Part shown: in pieces, positions 24,543 to 36,000 of the stretch | Layout: the number at the start of each line of letters is the position of its first letter | Numbering within the stretch: position 1 is the stretch's first letter | Assembly (NCBI GenBank): GCA_001792895.1 | Contig: MARA01000019.1 | Location: 62,001-126,000 of the forward strand | Source: Lentinus brumalis | Taxonomy: Eukaryota; Basidiomycota; Agaricomycetes; Polyporales; Polyporaceae | Reading direction: 5' to 3' | Length of the DNA: 64,000 bases | The notes under the pieces: model-generated | The model's input: only the letters and a program-made list of their open reading frames with translations | Database searches by the model: none | What the model was told of the DNA's origin: nothing | Program-made: the position numbers and the translations under genes

Positions 24543-26245
24543 ATGATCTCGACCACCTCAATTGCGCGTCCAGTTACGTCTCCTTGGAGCTCGTATTCTT
24601 GGAACACGGCGGTGACAACGACTACTTTAACCGTACCTGGTTCTGACGCGAGGAAACGCGTCCGCGAAGAAGATGCGGACATCCCGGAGTGCAAGCGCGT
24701 GCGCATATGCTCCGACGGTCAGTGCGCGGCTCGCTTCCACTCTGGATGTGAGCACTGACAGAATCCGCTTTTTAGTCTCCTTTGATGCGGCTTTGAGCAC
24801 TCCTGGAATCGGATGCGATGATACGCTGAGTGGAGGTACGAGCGACATTGCAGTACTGTGCACGTCCGTGGACTAAACCACTCTGTCTACAGCATCTATC
24901 TCTCGTCAAACCACCGGCCTGATCGATATATGGGAGTGGGCTGATGGAATTTCTGGAGGTAAGTGTATCTCAATACGTGTCGACGTTCCTGCCTCACGAC
25001 GTTTATTGGAGTAGAAAGCCACTCGGACGAGAACAAAGCAGACCTCTCTGAGTCGAGCTCCTCGTCCCCGCAGAACGTGCCTTCCGGGTCCTGGACATGG
25101 ACGTCCGTACATGGTACTGAACTTCCTGCAATGAAGGATCCCAACGGTGAGCAGCTTATTATTTGTTCTGTCAATGTATGCCTTTGACTGAACGCGGATG
25201 GGAATGTCAGATATAGAAGAGGTGGTTCCGTCGACCGCAGAGTCGACTGAGTTCGAGGACATCTTCGCTTGGGTTTCCCCGATGACACGTACGTGCACAG
25301 CTCAGTCCCCAATTACTACATCTCAATACCAATGCAGCTTTCACGGACTGTCCCATGACTCTAGCTCCAGAATGCGACCTCCCGGGTAAGCACCAGCCGC
25401 CGGCACTCGCTACTTGACGCTGAACCCTCCTCCTTGTAGATGTGATTCAGCCTACTCCGAGTACGGCAATACGCAAACGTCTTCCCTGGAAGCAGCGCAA
25501 GTGCGGTAGCTCTCCTCTTCGACAAAGCACTACGCCGGAGGACCTCGCAAGATGTCACCAGTGCGAATCGAAGGGACGCTCCCCGAGAGCGCCTGCGCCA
25601 CTCGACGACAATCGGTGCACCTTCGGACGCGCCTTTCTTAAACAGCGCGCCCAATTCTTGTACGTCCCGTTCTCGAATCTCTTACACACGCATTCTCAGA
25701 CATTCTGCAGATTAACACAATCAAGTGATCAAGACCACACCACTTTCCGTTGTACCCTCTACGACGAAGACCCGCAGCTGCCCGTCCGAGGGACGCCGTC
25801 GCATGCTGAGGAAGAAGATCAGCCGCTCATCCTTCCGACTTCGCACCACTACTATAAGTACACTACCGGAAACGCTGCGAAGCGGCTCACGTACGTCGAT
25901 AAATTGGACGGAACTTACTTCCGTGGACACGGCGCGAAGTTCGCTCGCCCCGTACCCAGCAGTGCGGCAAGACCTCTAGCGGATCGCATATCCGTGCAGC
26001 GAGGGGTAAGCCTCAGGCTCGCTCTGCTCGACTCGGAGGACGGGGACGGCACCGTCACCGTGAAGGCGGACGACAACGCGGTCGCTACATGGCTCTCGCA
26101 TGTTGGAATGATCCCCATGTTACATTTGGGGAAGCTAGTGGGAGCAGAGGACATGACTACCGGGCATTGGGTGTATATAGACGAGACACCGGAGTTTTCG
26201 CCGATGTACTCAGACCTGGAGCTCCCTACTATACCTTCTCCCTGA
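24543..26245 (+). CDS. array gene G: eight-exon protein, clearest example of the phase-1 exon chain
   Basis: Exons 24543-24717, 24776-24835, 24893-24958, 25015-25146, 25211-25288, 25338-25385, 25440-25659 and 25711-26245 give 437 residues. Six successive introns are in phase 1 and the last in phase 2; the five exons between phase-1 introns are all divisible by three (60, 66, 132, 78 and 48 nt). Exon 1 ends with ARKRVREEDADIPECKRVR, the basic-acidic-basic box. Exon 7 holds RLPWKQRKCGSSPLRQSTTP and then CHQC. The last exon is a longer ordered-looking region (LTYVDKLDGTYFRGHGAKF, VATWLSHVGMIPMLHLGKLV). No domain recognised. The exact phase agreement over eight exons makes this model strong. Confidence 0.78.
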
Positions 26246-27020
26246 TGGACTGGCGGCATTTACGGATCGGTGGATGGACCTCATTGACCTCGTTCATACG
26301 ACGAGAGCAATCCTTAATGGGTTTTAGCAGTATATAGCGGTACTATGATTAACGTGTGTATATTTTGTAACCTAGTCTCGTGTAAAGATGTAACTCTACC
26401 TTGGAACACGCACGCATCGTTGTTACAGCATCGTTCGTGCTCGGCACAATAGGACACAACCCACAGAGTCCAAGCCGCCCGTCCTCGATCTCCAACCACC
26501 GCCGCATCCATCTACCACTGCACGCTTTTAAACTTTTATCATGTCGCCTCCTGTTACTCAACAAAATGCTTCCCCTCAAAACCCGACCGGATGCACCAGC
26601 GTCGAAGCACCCATGGGTCGGCCCTACATGTAATTCGGCTAACCGCCCGAATTATGCTTGAAGCCGAGCAATCACCGGCTGCTGCCTGTCAGCCCTCCCT
26701 CTAAAGAGAATCAATTGAACCGGGCAGCTGCATGTAGGGGAGTGCGTCGTCAGCATTTCAATCCATGCTATCTTCCGCTCCTTTGTTTCTCATATATACG
26801 CCGATATGACATCGCACTGGTAACCACCTTCATTGTCTCCCCCATCTTTGTAGACATAACAAATCGTCATCAATACGACAAACCGCCAAAGAGAGACCCT
26901 ACTAGCCGAGCCCACCACCGGTCGACCGCGAGCCACCCGCCCCTTCCTCCTCCAACCACCCCGGGCCACCCTCTTACCCCGCACTCGTCGCGACGATTTC
27001 AGCCACACTCGTTCTGATTT
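26246..27020. other. intergenic
   Basis: Promoter- and UTR-like sequence between two plus-strand genes. Nothing coding was supported. Confidence 0.5.
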
Positions 27021-28055
27021 ATGCTCACGACCGCGACGACAATGGTTACGAACGACGAATATTACGACTTCTCGCCCTCGGTCAGAATCGCGCTCACCGA
27101 GTCAATACCGCTCAACGAAGCCGGTACGCCCTAGTGACTATAGGGATTCCGTGCAGACAGAGAGCTGACGTTAGCTATGCAATGCACCAGGACTCGAGCA
27201 CAGGCAAGATGCGGGCACGGGAGAGCAGTACATGGTCTACCGCATCCGCGACATCGACTTCCGCGGGCGCAGAATAGGTGCGCGCACGAACCTCCTCCCG
27301 GGTTCTCCGAAAATCGCTGACATTGCCCGCACCACGCGCGCCAACATGAAAGACTCGAACGAGAACACTCGCAGCTTCGGCATCTGCGCAGACATGTGGA
27401 AGTTCGACCAAGTCTGTCAGTCGTCCCTTTTCCTGGGTGGCGCCGAGGTACGACGCTCACCTGCCTTCTGTCCGCAGACATCAGGATGACCCAGTACTGA
27501 TCGCACATGCACACGTCCCCTTCCCCCGTCGCTTTCTGGGTGCCCCGGATGGACTCGTCCTGACTGTCCCTCGGTGGTCGGTCGGCGCTTGTAGGGCACG
27601 ACGCGCGAATTCGTGTACGCATGCGCGACGGACCCGATCCTCGCGCGGCTGCTCTTCATCGCGAGCCTGATGGTGTATCTCATAACGCGCATGGATGCGT
27701 TCTTCGTTGTTCCCGAGGTGTTAATCTAGTGTATCCATACTGTAATGCGACGTAGCCTCCCATCTCTGCCCTGCGACGCGTGATCAGCTCGAGTCTTCTG
27801 CGCACGACGACGACGACGACGACGACAACGCTACTGACCTAGGAAGCACGTCAAACAAGGCCGCAGCCATGGGCAGCATGCAGCTATGTTCTCGCGTCGG
27901 GGGTCTAGTGTATGGGCACATCTCCCCAAGGCAGTTCTCCACAGATTCTGTTCACTGTAATAAGGTGAGTTCTGCCAGGTTCGGCACACCACGATACCTT
28001 GTAGCTGAGTGCCACGCTCCAGGTTCGTTGTGAATACGGAACGTTTACCGGTTAA
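27021..28055 (+). CDS. array gene T: five-exon protein with hydrophobic segment and Asp run
   Basis: Exons 27021-27123, 27191-27447, 27595-27717, 27788-27964 and 28023-28055 give 230 residues (phases 1,0,0,0). Exon 2 includes YMVYRIRDIDFRGRRIGA. Exon 3 has a hydrophobic stretch (ARLLFIASLMVYLI) that could be a single membrane span. Exon 4 opens with a run of seven aspartates encoded by GAC repeats. The 147-nt second intron is long for this window and may hide a small exon. Apart from position and intron sizes it does not follow the array phase rule, so membership is doubtful. Function unknown. Confidence 0.55.
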
Positions 28056-29573
28056 GGACCTGTCTATGACCACATAGGCGACAAAGATGGAAACGAAGAC
28101 CCGATACCTCCGAACGTTTGACTCCAGGACGATCCAGCTTCGCTGTTGCATACGCATTACGGCAACCAAGACACCAGCACTGTCAAGGATCAAGGCACGA
28201 TGGCCATATGCTGCTCACTGGCCCTCTCGCACAGGTATTGCCGCAGTTCTTCACAAGTATCGCGCTACTCACCTCAGGTCTCGCAGGCCCGATCACCAGC
28301 ACATATAGTGTTCAATGCATCCATCACTGGGACCGACGATATGATGAGCGCAGACAAGCAATCCGGAAGCCCCGCTTCGCCTGCCATCGCCGCGGGGGAA
28401 GACATGCCGCGAGATACCGATAGACGTTCAGGCAGTGATACGCACAAGAGGATTCCGGCCAAAACTCGGGCTTGCTGAGCCTGTAGCTATCGCAAGAAAG
28501 AGCAGGTATCGATCGATGAGGAGCTGCCGGAGAGAGGACATGCCAGCAAAACCTGAGCAAGCGCGATAGACCGGGAGAGCGAACACCGTGAGGGAAGACA
28601 AGAGCGTACTGAGTCGAGACTATGCACGACGAGGAGGAGGAGGAGGAGTGATGGGAAGGGGGCGACAGAAGGAAGCAGAAGAAGTGCAGCCAAATTGGCG
28701 GGACTTGGTCCGTGCGCATTCTCTCTGACTCAGACGCTCAGGTGCACGTCGCAGTCGTTCAGACTCCCAGTCTTGTCTCGAGCTATAGCTCTCACTCCTG
28801 TGATCCCCATGAATCCGCGTCGCAACTCCGTTCTCACCATGCGTAGCAGGATCTCCTCCCGAAGATGTGCGTCGAACGCGGCGACGACATTCACAAAACC
28901 TGAGACTGCATCTCATGTGACTACTCTTCGAATGCACGCGCAACGGCAATAGCAACCGGGGTCTACTCTATGTCACATCGTGGCATCGTATCATGAACAA
29001 GAGGATCAGAAGCTCATTGACAACCGTCTTCCCGACCGTCTTCCGCCTAATCATCTGCCGCCCCCGCCGTCGCGTGCACCTCTCGCCAGCGAATCTTGCC
29101 AAAGCGCGAATACCCGGGAGCGGTCGCTGGTTGTGAGTGGTGACTCTGGTGAGTAGTCACTCAAATCCGACGCCGCCTAAGATTGGCCCAACGTAAGTAA
29201 AACGATGTCTAAGCTGTCCGAGATGGCCGAGAAGGTGACTCGGAGAGTTTGGAGTTGTTAGGATCCGGGGCTCTTGGCAAATAGCCGCAAACTCCTTCGC
29301 GACGCGATCACGAAGCGCGCATCTGTAACGCGCTGGGCACGTGCTCTTGTTGAATGGCACTCTGCCCTAAGGTTTGCACTCCGCTTTCCGATGGCGTACG
29401 TTGCAGAGGCCGTATGTCCTCTTCTTCATCTACCTCCCCCATCGACCGTCCTTTGCCCGAGGTACACCCTTTCCTGCCCTCCTTCCGTGGCGAAGGCAGG
29501 GACATAGCGCAGTTTCCATTTCCCCCACACCTAACCCTCGTTCAAAAATACACTCCTCTCCCCCGACTCAAAA
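28056..29573. other. no resolved gene; possible small coding remnant
   Basis: A frame at about 28146-28478 reads in its second half like an array protein (DKQSGSPASPAIAAGEDMPR, ending RIPAKTRAC), and a segment at 28985-29150 (NHLPPPPSRAPLASESCQ) resembles an exon. I could not join these into a gene. A GGA repeat lies at about 28632-28651. Confidence 0.35.
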
Positions 29574-31035
29574 ATGTCTCCGAGGCTTCCTCTTGACACG
29601 CTCTCTTTTGACCGCAGAAACCTTCTTCTCTCTTCCACCGTGCACCTTCCGGGTGGTTTCGACCTATCGCCATGCTATTTTGATGCGACATCCACCTCTG
29701 AGGTCTTGCGTCAGACTGTGGGCGAAGGTGAGACTTTGTTCTCTGCGTATTGCAAGGCTACACTGATGACTTCCTGTAGGTATCGAGAAATTCAACTACC
29801 CGCAAGACGCCGAACCCGAAGTACCTCAGATCCCATCGCCAGCGAACGCCAAGTCTCCCGGAGTCAGTCTGCGTAAGTCTTTATTCAGTGACGATAGGTG
29901 GCCCGCTCTTCTGAAACGGGTCTTACCAACCGTTAGGTCCGGCCCTTTCTCTCCGACGAACCGAAACGTTGTTCTCCTCATCGTCAGAGGAGGATGACAG
30001 TGAGTCGAATAGGTCGAACAGTGCGTACCTTGAACTGTTCCGATTATACCCGGATCTCATCTATGATGCAGCGCTCTCTCCGGTCACCTCCCTCAGTAGT
30101 GACGATTCGTTCGACTCATATGAGCGCGCCATGTCCTTTGCCAAACTGCGTGCCGCAAATTTTGGCATGGGCGCGGCGATGAAGAGCATGAATGCCACGT
30201 TGGAGGCGGAGGACCCGGCTGCCGATGAACGCCTCTCCACGGTGGCCGCGCAGGTCATCGCGTCCATCAGCCGATGTAAGTCTTCGCACGCCTCTCGCCT
30301 CTGTGCCCCTCCTCTAAGCGCAAGCGCCCTCTTGAAAAGCTCCTCCTGCGTTGGAGCGCCATTTCTCTTACCCTTCGGTGCTGTCCGAATCGTCCGACGA
30401 CGATGGCCTTACCGACGCCGAGAGGCAAGAATGCGAGGTAGTGACGGAATATATCAAGCGATGGGCTTCCAACGATCGGCTTGACTCGACCTATTGGCAA
30501 GGCTTCGCGCCACTACATCTCAGTGTCTCTGTTCCCCTGGTTCAACAGCTCACAGTGTACCTGGCTGAGCAAGCGTACGTCTCCTTGAATTCCTGTTCCA
30601 CCGTTGCGGACGCGTCACTCACTTTCGTTCGTGTGCAGCATTCGTGACGTGAGCGCGCAGCTAAACCTTCCGCCTCCCCTCGAGTACGAACGCGCCCGCC
30701 CTCGTCTCACCAGCGAGCCGATCTACGCTGGCTCAGTCCGTGTCGCGGACTGCGGCTATCTGGTTCGCCGCGCGATCCCCGCAGGCTACGCCCCGCAAGA
30801 TGTCCTGGAGAAGCTGCGAGCGGCGCATAATGCGGAGTGTGCGGCCAATGAGCGTCGGCAAGTCCAGACTGTCCCGCGCCGACTCCAGTCCGGAGCGAAG
30901 CGTGCGGCTGGGACACGCAAGGAGGCCACGGCGCAGCGCGATCCCTGGACGCGGGTAGCCTCGAAGCTTCGCGGCGATCTCACGGCCTGGATGCAGACGC
31001 ACGACGACGACGACGAGGCCGCCGTAGTGGCATAG
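29574..31035 (+). CDS. array gene H: five-exon protein with LNLPPP/GYLV C-terminal block
   Basis: Exons 29574-29727, 29780-29872, 29937-30275, 30340-30574 and 30639-31035 give 405 residues (phases 1,1,1,2). Exon 3 is acidic and serine-rich (FSSSSEEDDSESNRSNS). Exon 4 has SESSDDDGLTDAERQECEVV and a helical stretch ending LTVYLAEQ. The last exon begins AIRDVSAQLNLPPPLEYER (residue 274 on) and about 25 residues later has CGYLVRRAIPAGYAPQDVLE followed by KLRAAHNAE, then a basic region and an acidic tail (QTHDDDDEAAVVA). The last-exon block matches gene C in order and spacing. Function unknown. Confidence 0.75.
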
Positions 31036-31280
31036 ATCGGAGCTCTCGGAGGCACTCGGGCTTGGAAAGTCGACCAGTCGTCGCACGATAGCTTCAACGC
31101 CCACTTCAGCCAACGTGTCACCACCCCTCCCTTCTCCTTTGCCATCTCTCTTGACGACGCGCTCGCGGAAACCTCCTCTCCTCTCTCTCCCCTCTCAATG
31201 GACTAGCACCCTGCTCACGGACACGAAGACACCTGACACTTTTGCGACCGACCTAACTTGTATCATTCATGCCACACCTT

Positions 31281-31334
31281 ACGACAGCCACGACACTCAC
31301 GACGCTCACGACATTCACGACATTCACGACATCC
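31281..31334 (+). repeat. 9-bp tandem repeat, six units
   Basis: Six units close to ACGACATTC lie in the presumed 3' flank of gene H. 31036-32043 otherwise shows only pyrimidine-rich non-coding sequence. Confidence 0.8.
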
Positions 31335-32043
31335 TATAACCCCTGCCTTTTGCGCATCTCCACGTTATCGCCACCACGCTCTTTCTGTCTCTCTTCTGCC
31401 CATTCTCCCTCCTCAAAGTGTCCTATTCATGCTCTGAAATGTTGCTCTGTTGATATTTGCCTTCGCTATCTCTATTCCTATTTGCTGCACATACGTTTGC
31501 TCTCGGTTCTCCCTTCCCCTCAACAATATCCTTATTCTTTAATCCCTTGATCTCTATTATTTCCTTTGCTCGCCATCTCCTCTCATCTCTCTTCCCGGTC
31601 CCGGAATGTTTCTATCACCGTCGCGCCATGGTCGTCCGCACCCGCTGTCGGGTCTCTCTGTCGTTCCCTGTAGCGCTAGCTCTGGCCTCTCTAGGCAGAT
31701 GTACGAAGATACTTACAGTGGTGGAAGTAGTAGCAGTTGAAACAGTAGCGGTGTACGATACTTTAGCAGTTCTGTAGTCTATCACCCTCTGTTCGAGGGA
31801 TGGTTGATGTCAAATCAAAATGCATACAATATTCCTTTCTCACTCGGTCGACCGTCTAATCTATTCATGAGCTGCAGTCGCAAGTACTGCGATGAAGAAA
31901 GGGTGAAGGAGCCGGATTCCTTTGTCGAGATGCGTGACATGTGACGAGGGACGCCGGAGAGTGGCCCCGAGTGGCGACCCCGCTTTACGCGTTGTCCTTT
32001 CACCTCCACCCCGCACACCCTGAAAACTGTGCAAAGCTCCCTA

Positions 32044-32316
32044 CACGACGGGCAATGGCGCGTACCACCCCCCAGAACAGGGAAGGAATATCGCCTGAAT
32101 TGGTCTACTGTTCCGGTCCAGAATAGTTTGGGAGACCGGACCGGAATCTGTATAAACCGCGTAAGTATCGAGTATTGATAGGCCCTTTCGGACTGTGAAC
32201 TCTGTGTATTGGGCGCTACAAAGCTGTTACCAAACTATTACGGACCGGAACAGGAGATAATTTCTGACGATATTCCGGTCCTGTTCTGGGGGCGGTACGG
32301 GCCATTGCCCGTCGTG
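32044..32316. mobile_element. miniature inverted-repeat element (MITE), 273 bp
   Basis: The two ends are long imperfect inverted repeats of about 90 bp. The left end starts CACGACGGGCAATGGC and the right end is its inverse complement, with further matching blocks (CCCCCAGAACAGG, GGAATATCG, CTGTTCCGGTCC, AATAGTTTGG). The element is flanked on both sides by CTA, a 3-bp target duplication. It holds no transposase frame, so it is non-autonomous. CAC...GTG ends with a 3-bp duplication resemble the CACTA/CMC superfamily; a PIF/Harbinger-type origin (usually TWA) is less likely. It sits between genes H and I. Confidence 0.85.
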
Positions 32317-32385
32317 CTATAAGCATACACCTACACGCCCCTGACGCGTCTGAGAATCCCGTATTGTTTCTGCAACCACCTCAAC

Positions 32386-33145
32386 ATGACGCTCTCGACC
32401 ACGACCATGACCACAACCCCACGGGTGCATTCAGGCGTTATTTTCCTCGCTACGACCCCATTGAACACTGCAGAGAGCAAGGGACAGAACAGTGAGTATA
32501 AAAATGCATGAAGGTGAAGTGAATATTGATGAAACTCATTTCCTTTCAGCTGCTCCAGTCGCCAAACCACCGCGCCCTCCCGTGGCTCATCTCTCGAAGG
32601 GTCGTCCCCCGCACTGTAGATTCAACGAAACACAACCGCAAGCTCGCTCCGTACCAACAAGTCGGCATCCGGCGTATACACACATTGCAGCGAAGACCAT
32701 TGGCAGAGGGTACGATCGTCCGCAAACCACCCGCATCGCCAGAGCTGTCGACAATGCCGAAAAGCGCATGACCATCCTCCTCTTCGAGTCCGCACATAGC
32801 CTTACAGAGGGACGTCGACCGGCCCTCTTTGGGAGACCTATTCTCTCTCGCATTGACGAGAACGATGTCTATCCGCGTCCGCTACCGCCACCGACTCTGC
32901 ACCCGATGGTGCGCACGAAGGCTCGTCGGCCTCGTTCGCGCGCGTCTCAGGTTCAGGATGAGAACCAGCCTCCGTATGTCCTCGTAGAGTCTATCAATCT
33001 ATGTGTGCTCTTGCTAACCGACGCGTTCATGTACAGAGCTCCGAACGGCGTACCTGCGAAGTCTCCACCGACTAAGGGAGGTCGTTCACGCGCGGTTGCG
33101 TACTCCGTCCCCCGGGAGGTGCTTTCAAGGCTCGCTGCGTCTTGA
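32386..33145 (+). CDS. array gene I: three-exon basic protein
   Basis: Exons 32386-32491, 32550-32973 and 33037-33145 give 212 residues (phases 1,2). The N-terminus is Thr-rich (MTLSTTTMTTTPRVHSG). The middle is basic and Pro-rich (AKPPRPPVAHLSKGRPPH) with a more ordered stretch (RIARAVDNAEKRMTILLFES) and RTKARRPRSRASQ before the phase-2 intron. The last exon is PAPNGVPAKSPPTKGGRS followed by a short hydrophobic end. The gene starts 70 bp after the MITE, whose insertion may therefore affect its promoter. Function unknown. Confidence 0.65.
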
Positions 33146-33498
33146 AGACGTACTGCCACCTGTTGGGAATCTCAAGCTAAGCCAGAGTTGTGAGTTACTG
33201 AATATACGCTTGCGCAGTGTCGAGTCGTGGAGCATCATGCATTCCTACACTATATTTTACTCTATATCTCCCATCTATCTTGTACCAGTAGTTGCTTTCT
33301 CTTGCAGATCCTCTGTTATACCATAGCCGTGCTTTTCCGTAACTTTGTCCGTCCTGTCGTCTTGCTTTCTCTGTCGGTGAAAATCTAGTGAATATTCTTG
33401 CTACATTCAGCATATAGTATCCAACAATAGCGGTTCTATTTTACGCTCAATTGCGATGAGCCTACAGTCTCAGAATCTCGCGCGTCTCTGTTTACTAT

Positions 33499-34712
33499 TC
33501 AGGCGTACATCCAGGAGTCGCGCCTAGTCTCCTCCCTCGGTGCTTGCGTGACTTCAACTCCGTCCTGTCCCATGGTCACCCGCACACCCCAGAGCACGGG
33601 ATGACGGAGCTCGATTGTGGAGAAGAATAAGCTCCATGCCTTGAGCACCTCGAGTGACGTCCAGTACAGGAAGTCGCGCCATCCTGTCGCCCCTGCCTCG
33701 GGCTCCGCTTCGAACGGATATGCCCAAACCACCCGCAGGTGACCGAGTCGCGGCTGGGAGGGAACATTGTCCGGGGCTTCGTACCAGTTGAACGGCTTCG
33801 TGGTTAAGTATGGCGAGCCCCATTCAGCCTGATGACGGGTCAGCTTGCGAATCAGCATGGCATGGACATCATTGGCTGACGTACCGGACATACACGCTCG
33901 GGCTCCATGTCTACGTGCAGGAAGCGTAGTGCGGAGAGCTTCACCAGCAGTGCGGACGAGGACCACGGTTCACCGACGAAGCGTACCTTACTGATGCGCA
34001 GGCTGACAAGTTGGGACCCTAGCACTTCGGCGACAGTGCAGAGCCCGTCCTCGGTGCAGTACGGCAAGTCGAGATGAGTGAGGTTGCTTGCTCCGGAAAC
34101 CGTGTGCATAAGGAGGAAAGGCCGGCATGAGAGGACTCTGAGAGATGGAAATGGCACCGCGGGAGATGTGTACTCGGGGAGGCCTGCAATATGGGCGCAG
34201 TTTGAGGGCGATACATGTAGCTCTTGAAGGTCGGGGTGCCCCTTCAGGAAGCGGTCGGCGTGAATATCGGATGCGATGGGCAGCTCGGTCGCGAACACGC
34301 GAAGGCGGGGAAACCACTTGGGATCCATACGCAAGAGACCGCCCACAGCACCCTCCGGCCCGGTCGGAGATACAAAGTAGCCAAGGGTGAGATAGGTGAC
34401 ATTGACGAGAGTTTCGAAGAGTGCCGGGACGAAGAGGGGAATGCGGAACTCATCCCACATGGTGACGACGTTGATGGTGAGCCACTTGACGGCAAAGGCA
34501 AGTTCGGGGAAGCGGCGGAGAGCTATAAAAATTAGCTTGGCCTGGGCTGGGTTTCGAAGTACCAGTGCTCTGTATAGAAAAGCCTTTGCATGCGGCGAGA
34601 ACGAGCGGCAGACCCGCATGAGGGCGGATAGGTCCTTCTGGTTGAGGACATGTTCGAATATTGCTCGCCAAACCTCGACGGGGAGTGTTAGACCCTTCGT
34701 TTCGTTTGCCAT
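33499..34712 (-). CDS. F-box protein with LRR-like region (minus strand)
   Basis: Exons 34712-33885 and 33828-33499, joined across a 56-nt intron in phase 0, give 385 residues. LTLPVEVWRAIFEHVLNQKD, then LSALMRVCRSFSPHAKAFLY (residues 8-47), is a clear F-box, which would bind Skp1 in an SCF ubiquitin ligase. Leucine-rich segments follow (ALRRFPELAFAVKWLTINVV, FPSLRVLSC, NLTHLDLPYC, SQLVSLRISKVRFVG). The donor GTACGT after GAG CGT GTA TGT CCG was chosen because an alternative donor 11 bases upstream gives an immediate stop. The gene is a paralogue of 4605-5880, with the same exon split near the end. It is a foreign insert in the array, on the opposite strand. Confidence 0.85.
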
Positions 34713-35128
34713 CTAGAGTTACTGAGCAAATTTTAGAAAGAGACGTAGGTCGTATGGTAGTCTCGATGCTCACCCAGCTCAAACCACCGCCCGACTTGAA
34801 GTGTCCTCGCGAAGTGGCTCCTGTACTCTATGTATTAGACGGGTAATTCGATGGTTGGAGGATATGTTAGTACCTTGATGTCGATACGCGCGGTTCTCGA
34901 TACCGAGAAGGTGGTGGAGGTAATAAGAGTCAATTCCCAAAAAGGATGAAGGCACGAGGAGCGAGGCTCAAGTTGGTATTAGCAGTAGCGCTTGACGCAC
35001 CCCAACTTATCCACAACCACCATCTCCTCCTGACCATCCAGTATACTCCCTGCCGTATCTGACACGAAGCAGACGAGTCCATTACCAGCTTTCTATTTCT
35101 GTTTCGGCTGCTTCTTACCGAACCCAGT

Positions 35129-36000
35129 ATGGTTAAAACGGCCACCAACCGAGTCGCGGCAGAGTCCTTCTTGAAGCGCAAAATCCAGACGTTGGTTAGA
35201 CATCGGAGTTATAAACCATCCCCTCTTCGACGTCAGATTACTTTTGGAAGCTTGGAGAAGTTGCCGAGGGCTCGAGGTATGTGGGTCCTCATCATTACTG
35301 CGATGCTTCCTACTCACTTAGTAATTGCTTATGGTCAATTTAGCCGCACTGCAGAGGCAGAAAACGCTCGTAATAGAAGAGGCAATTCCTGCCAAGGAGG
35401 TGTCAACTGGAAGGTCGATTGGGAGGTCTAGAGGTTTGAGGACTAGTGAGTCCTAGCACGACACGCCTACCCTCTACGTTTCCTCATATCATTCATAGTC
35501 TCCAGACAGAGAACACTCAGGGTCCAGCAAACGGTGGAGGCACCTCCCGAAGCAGACGATATCGGGAGACTTAAGGCGTCATTCGAAACTTCGCTGACCC
35601 TTGCGGATTCCCCTTCTTCCCTTTCATTTTCCACCACCGCGCCATCGCTTGCTCCTCAATCGCAACAGCCTAATGAATCGGGCCGGAGTGGTGTACAGCT
35701 AGGGGCAACCATCTTACGCCCAGCTAAGGTGTCGGCCACATCCGCTCTCAGACCCGCCATCGTCAGCGGACAGGCACGCTTCGCGTGCGAGGAACCCCTC
35801 GCCGGAAAGGACGAAACCTCCATCACACGATCTCTGAGCAACAGGCGGCATAAGGGCAGTATAATGCACACGGTTGTGCAGACGCAAAAGAAGCTCTGGG
35901 AACGGTACGAGCTCTCTTGCATTCAGGCGGGCAAAGTCTCACAATCTGCGTATGCATGTATAGGAAGAGTGGCAACGGTTTCGCTCCATCGAACACTTAG
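35129..36000 (+). CDS. array gene J: four-exon protein with PSPLR motif near the N-terminus
   Basis: Exons 35129-35276, 35344-35445, 35499-35904 and 35964-36000 give 230 residues (phases 1,1,2). Exon 1 is basic and helical, then has SYKPSPLRRQITFGSLEKL, close to the SPLGRFSFTLEDL of gene B and the PGPSPLRQ of gene E. Exon 3 is a disordered Ser/Thr/Pro region (LADSPSSLSFSTTAPSLAP) ending in a basic stretch (SLSNRRHKGSIMH). The last exon is only 12 codons (RKSGNGFAPSNT). No known domain. Bases 34713-35128 between the divergent F-box gene and this gene form a shared promoter region. Confidence 0.65.
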
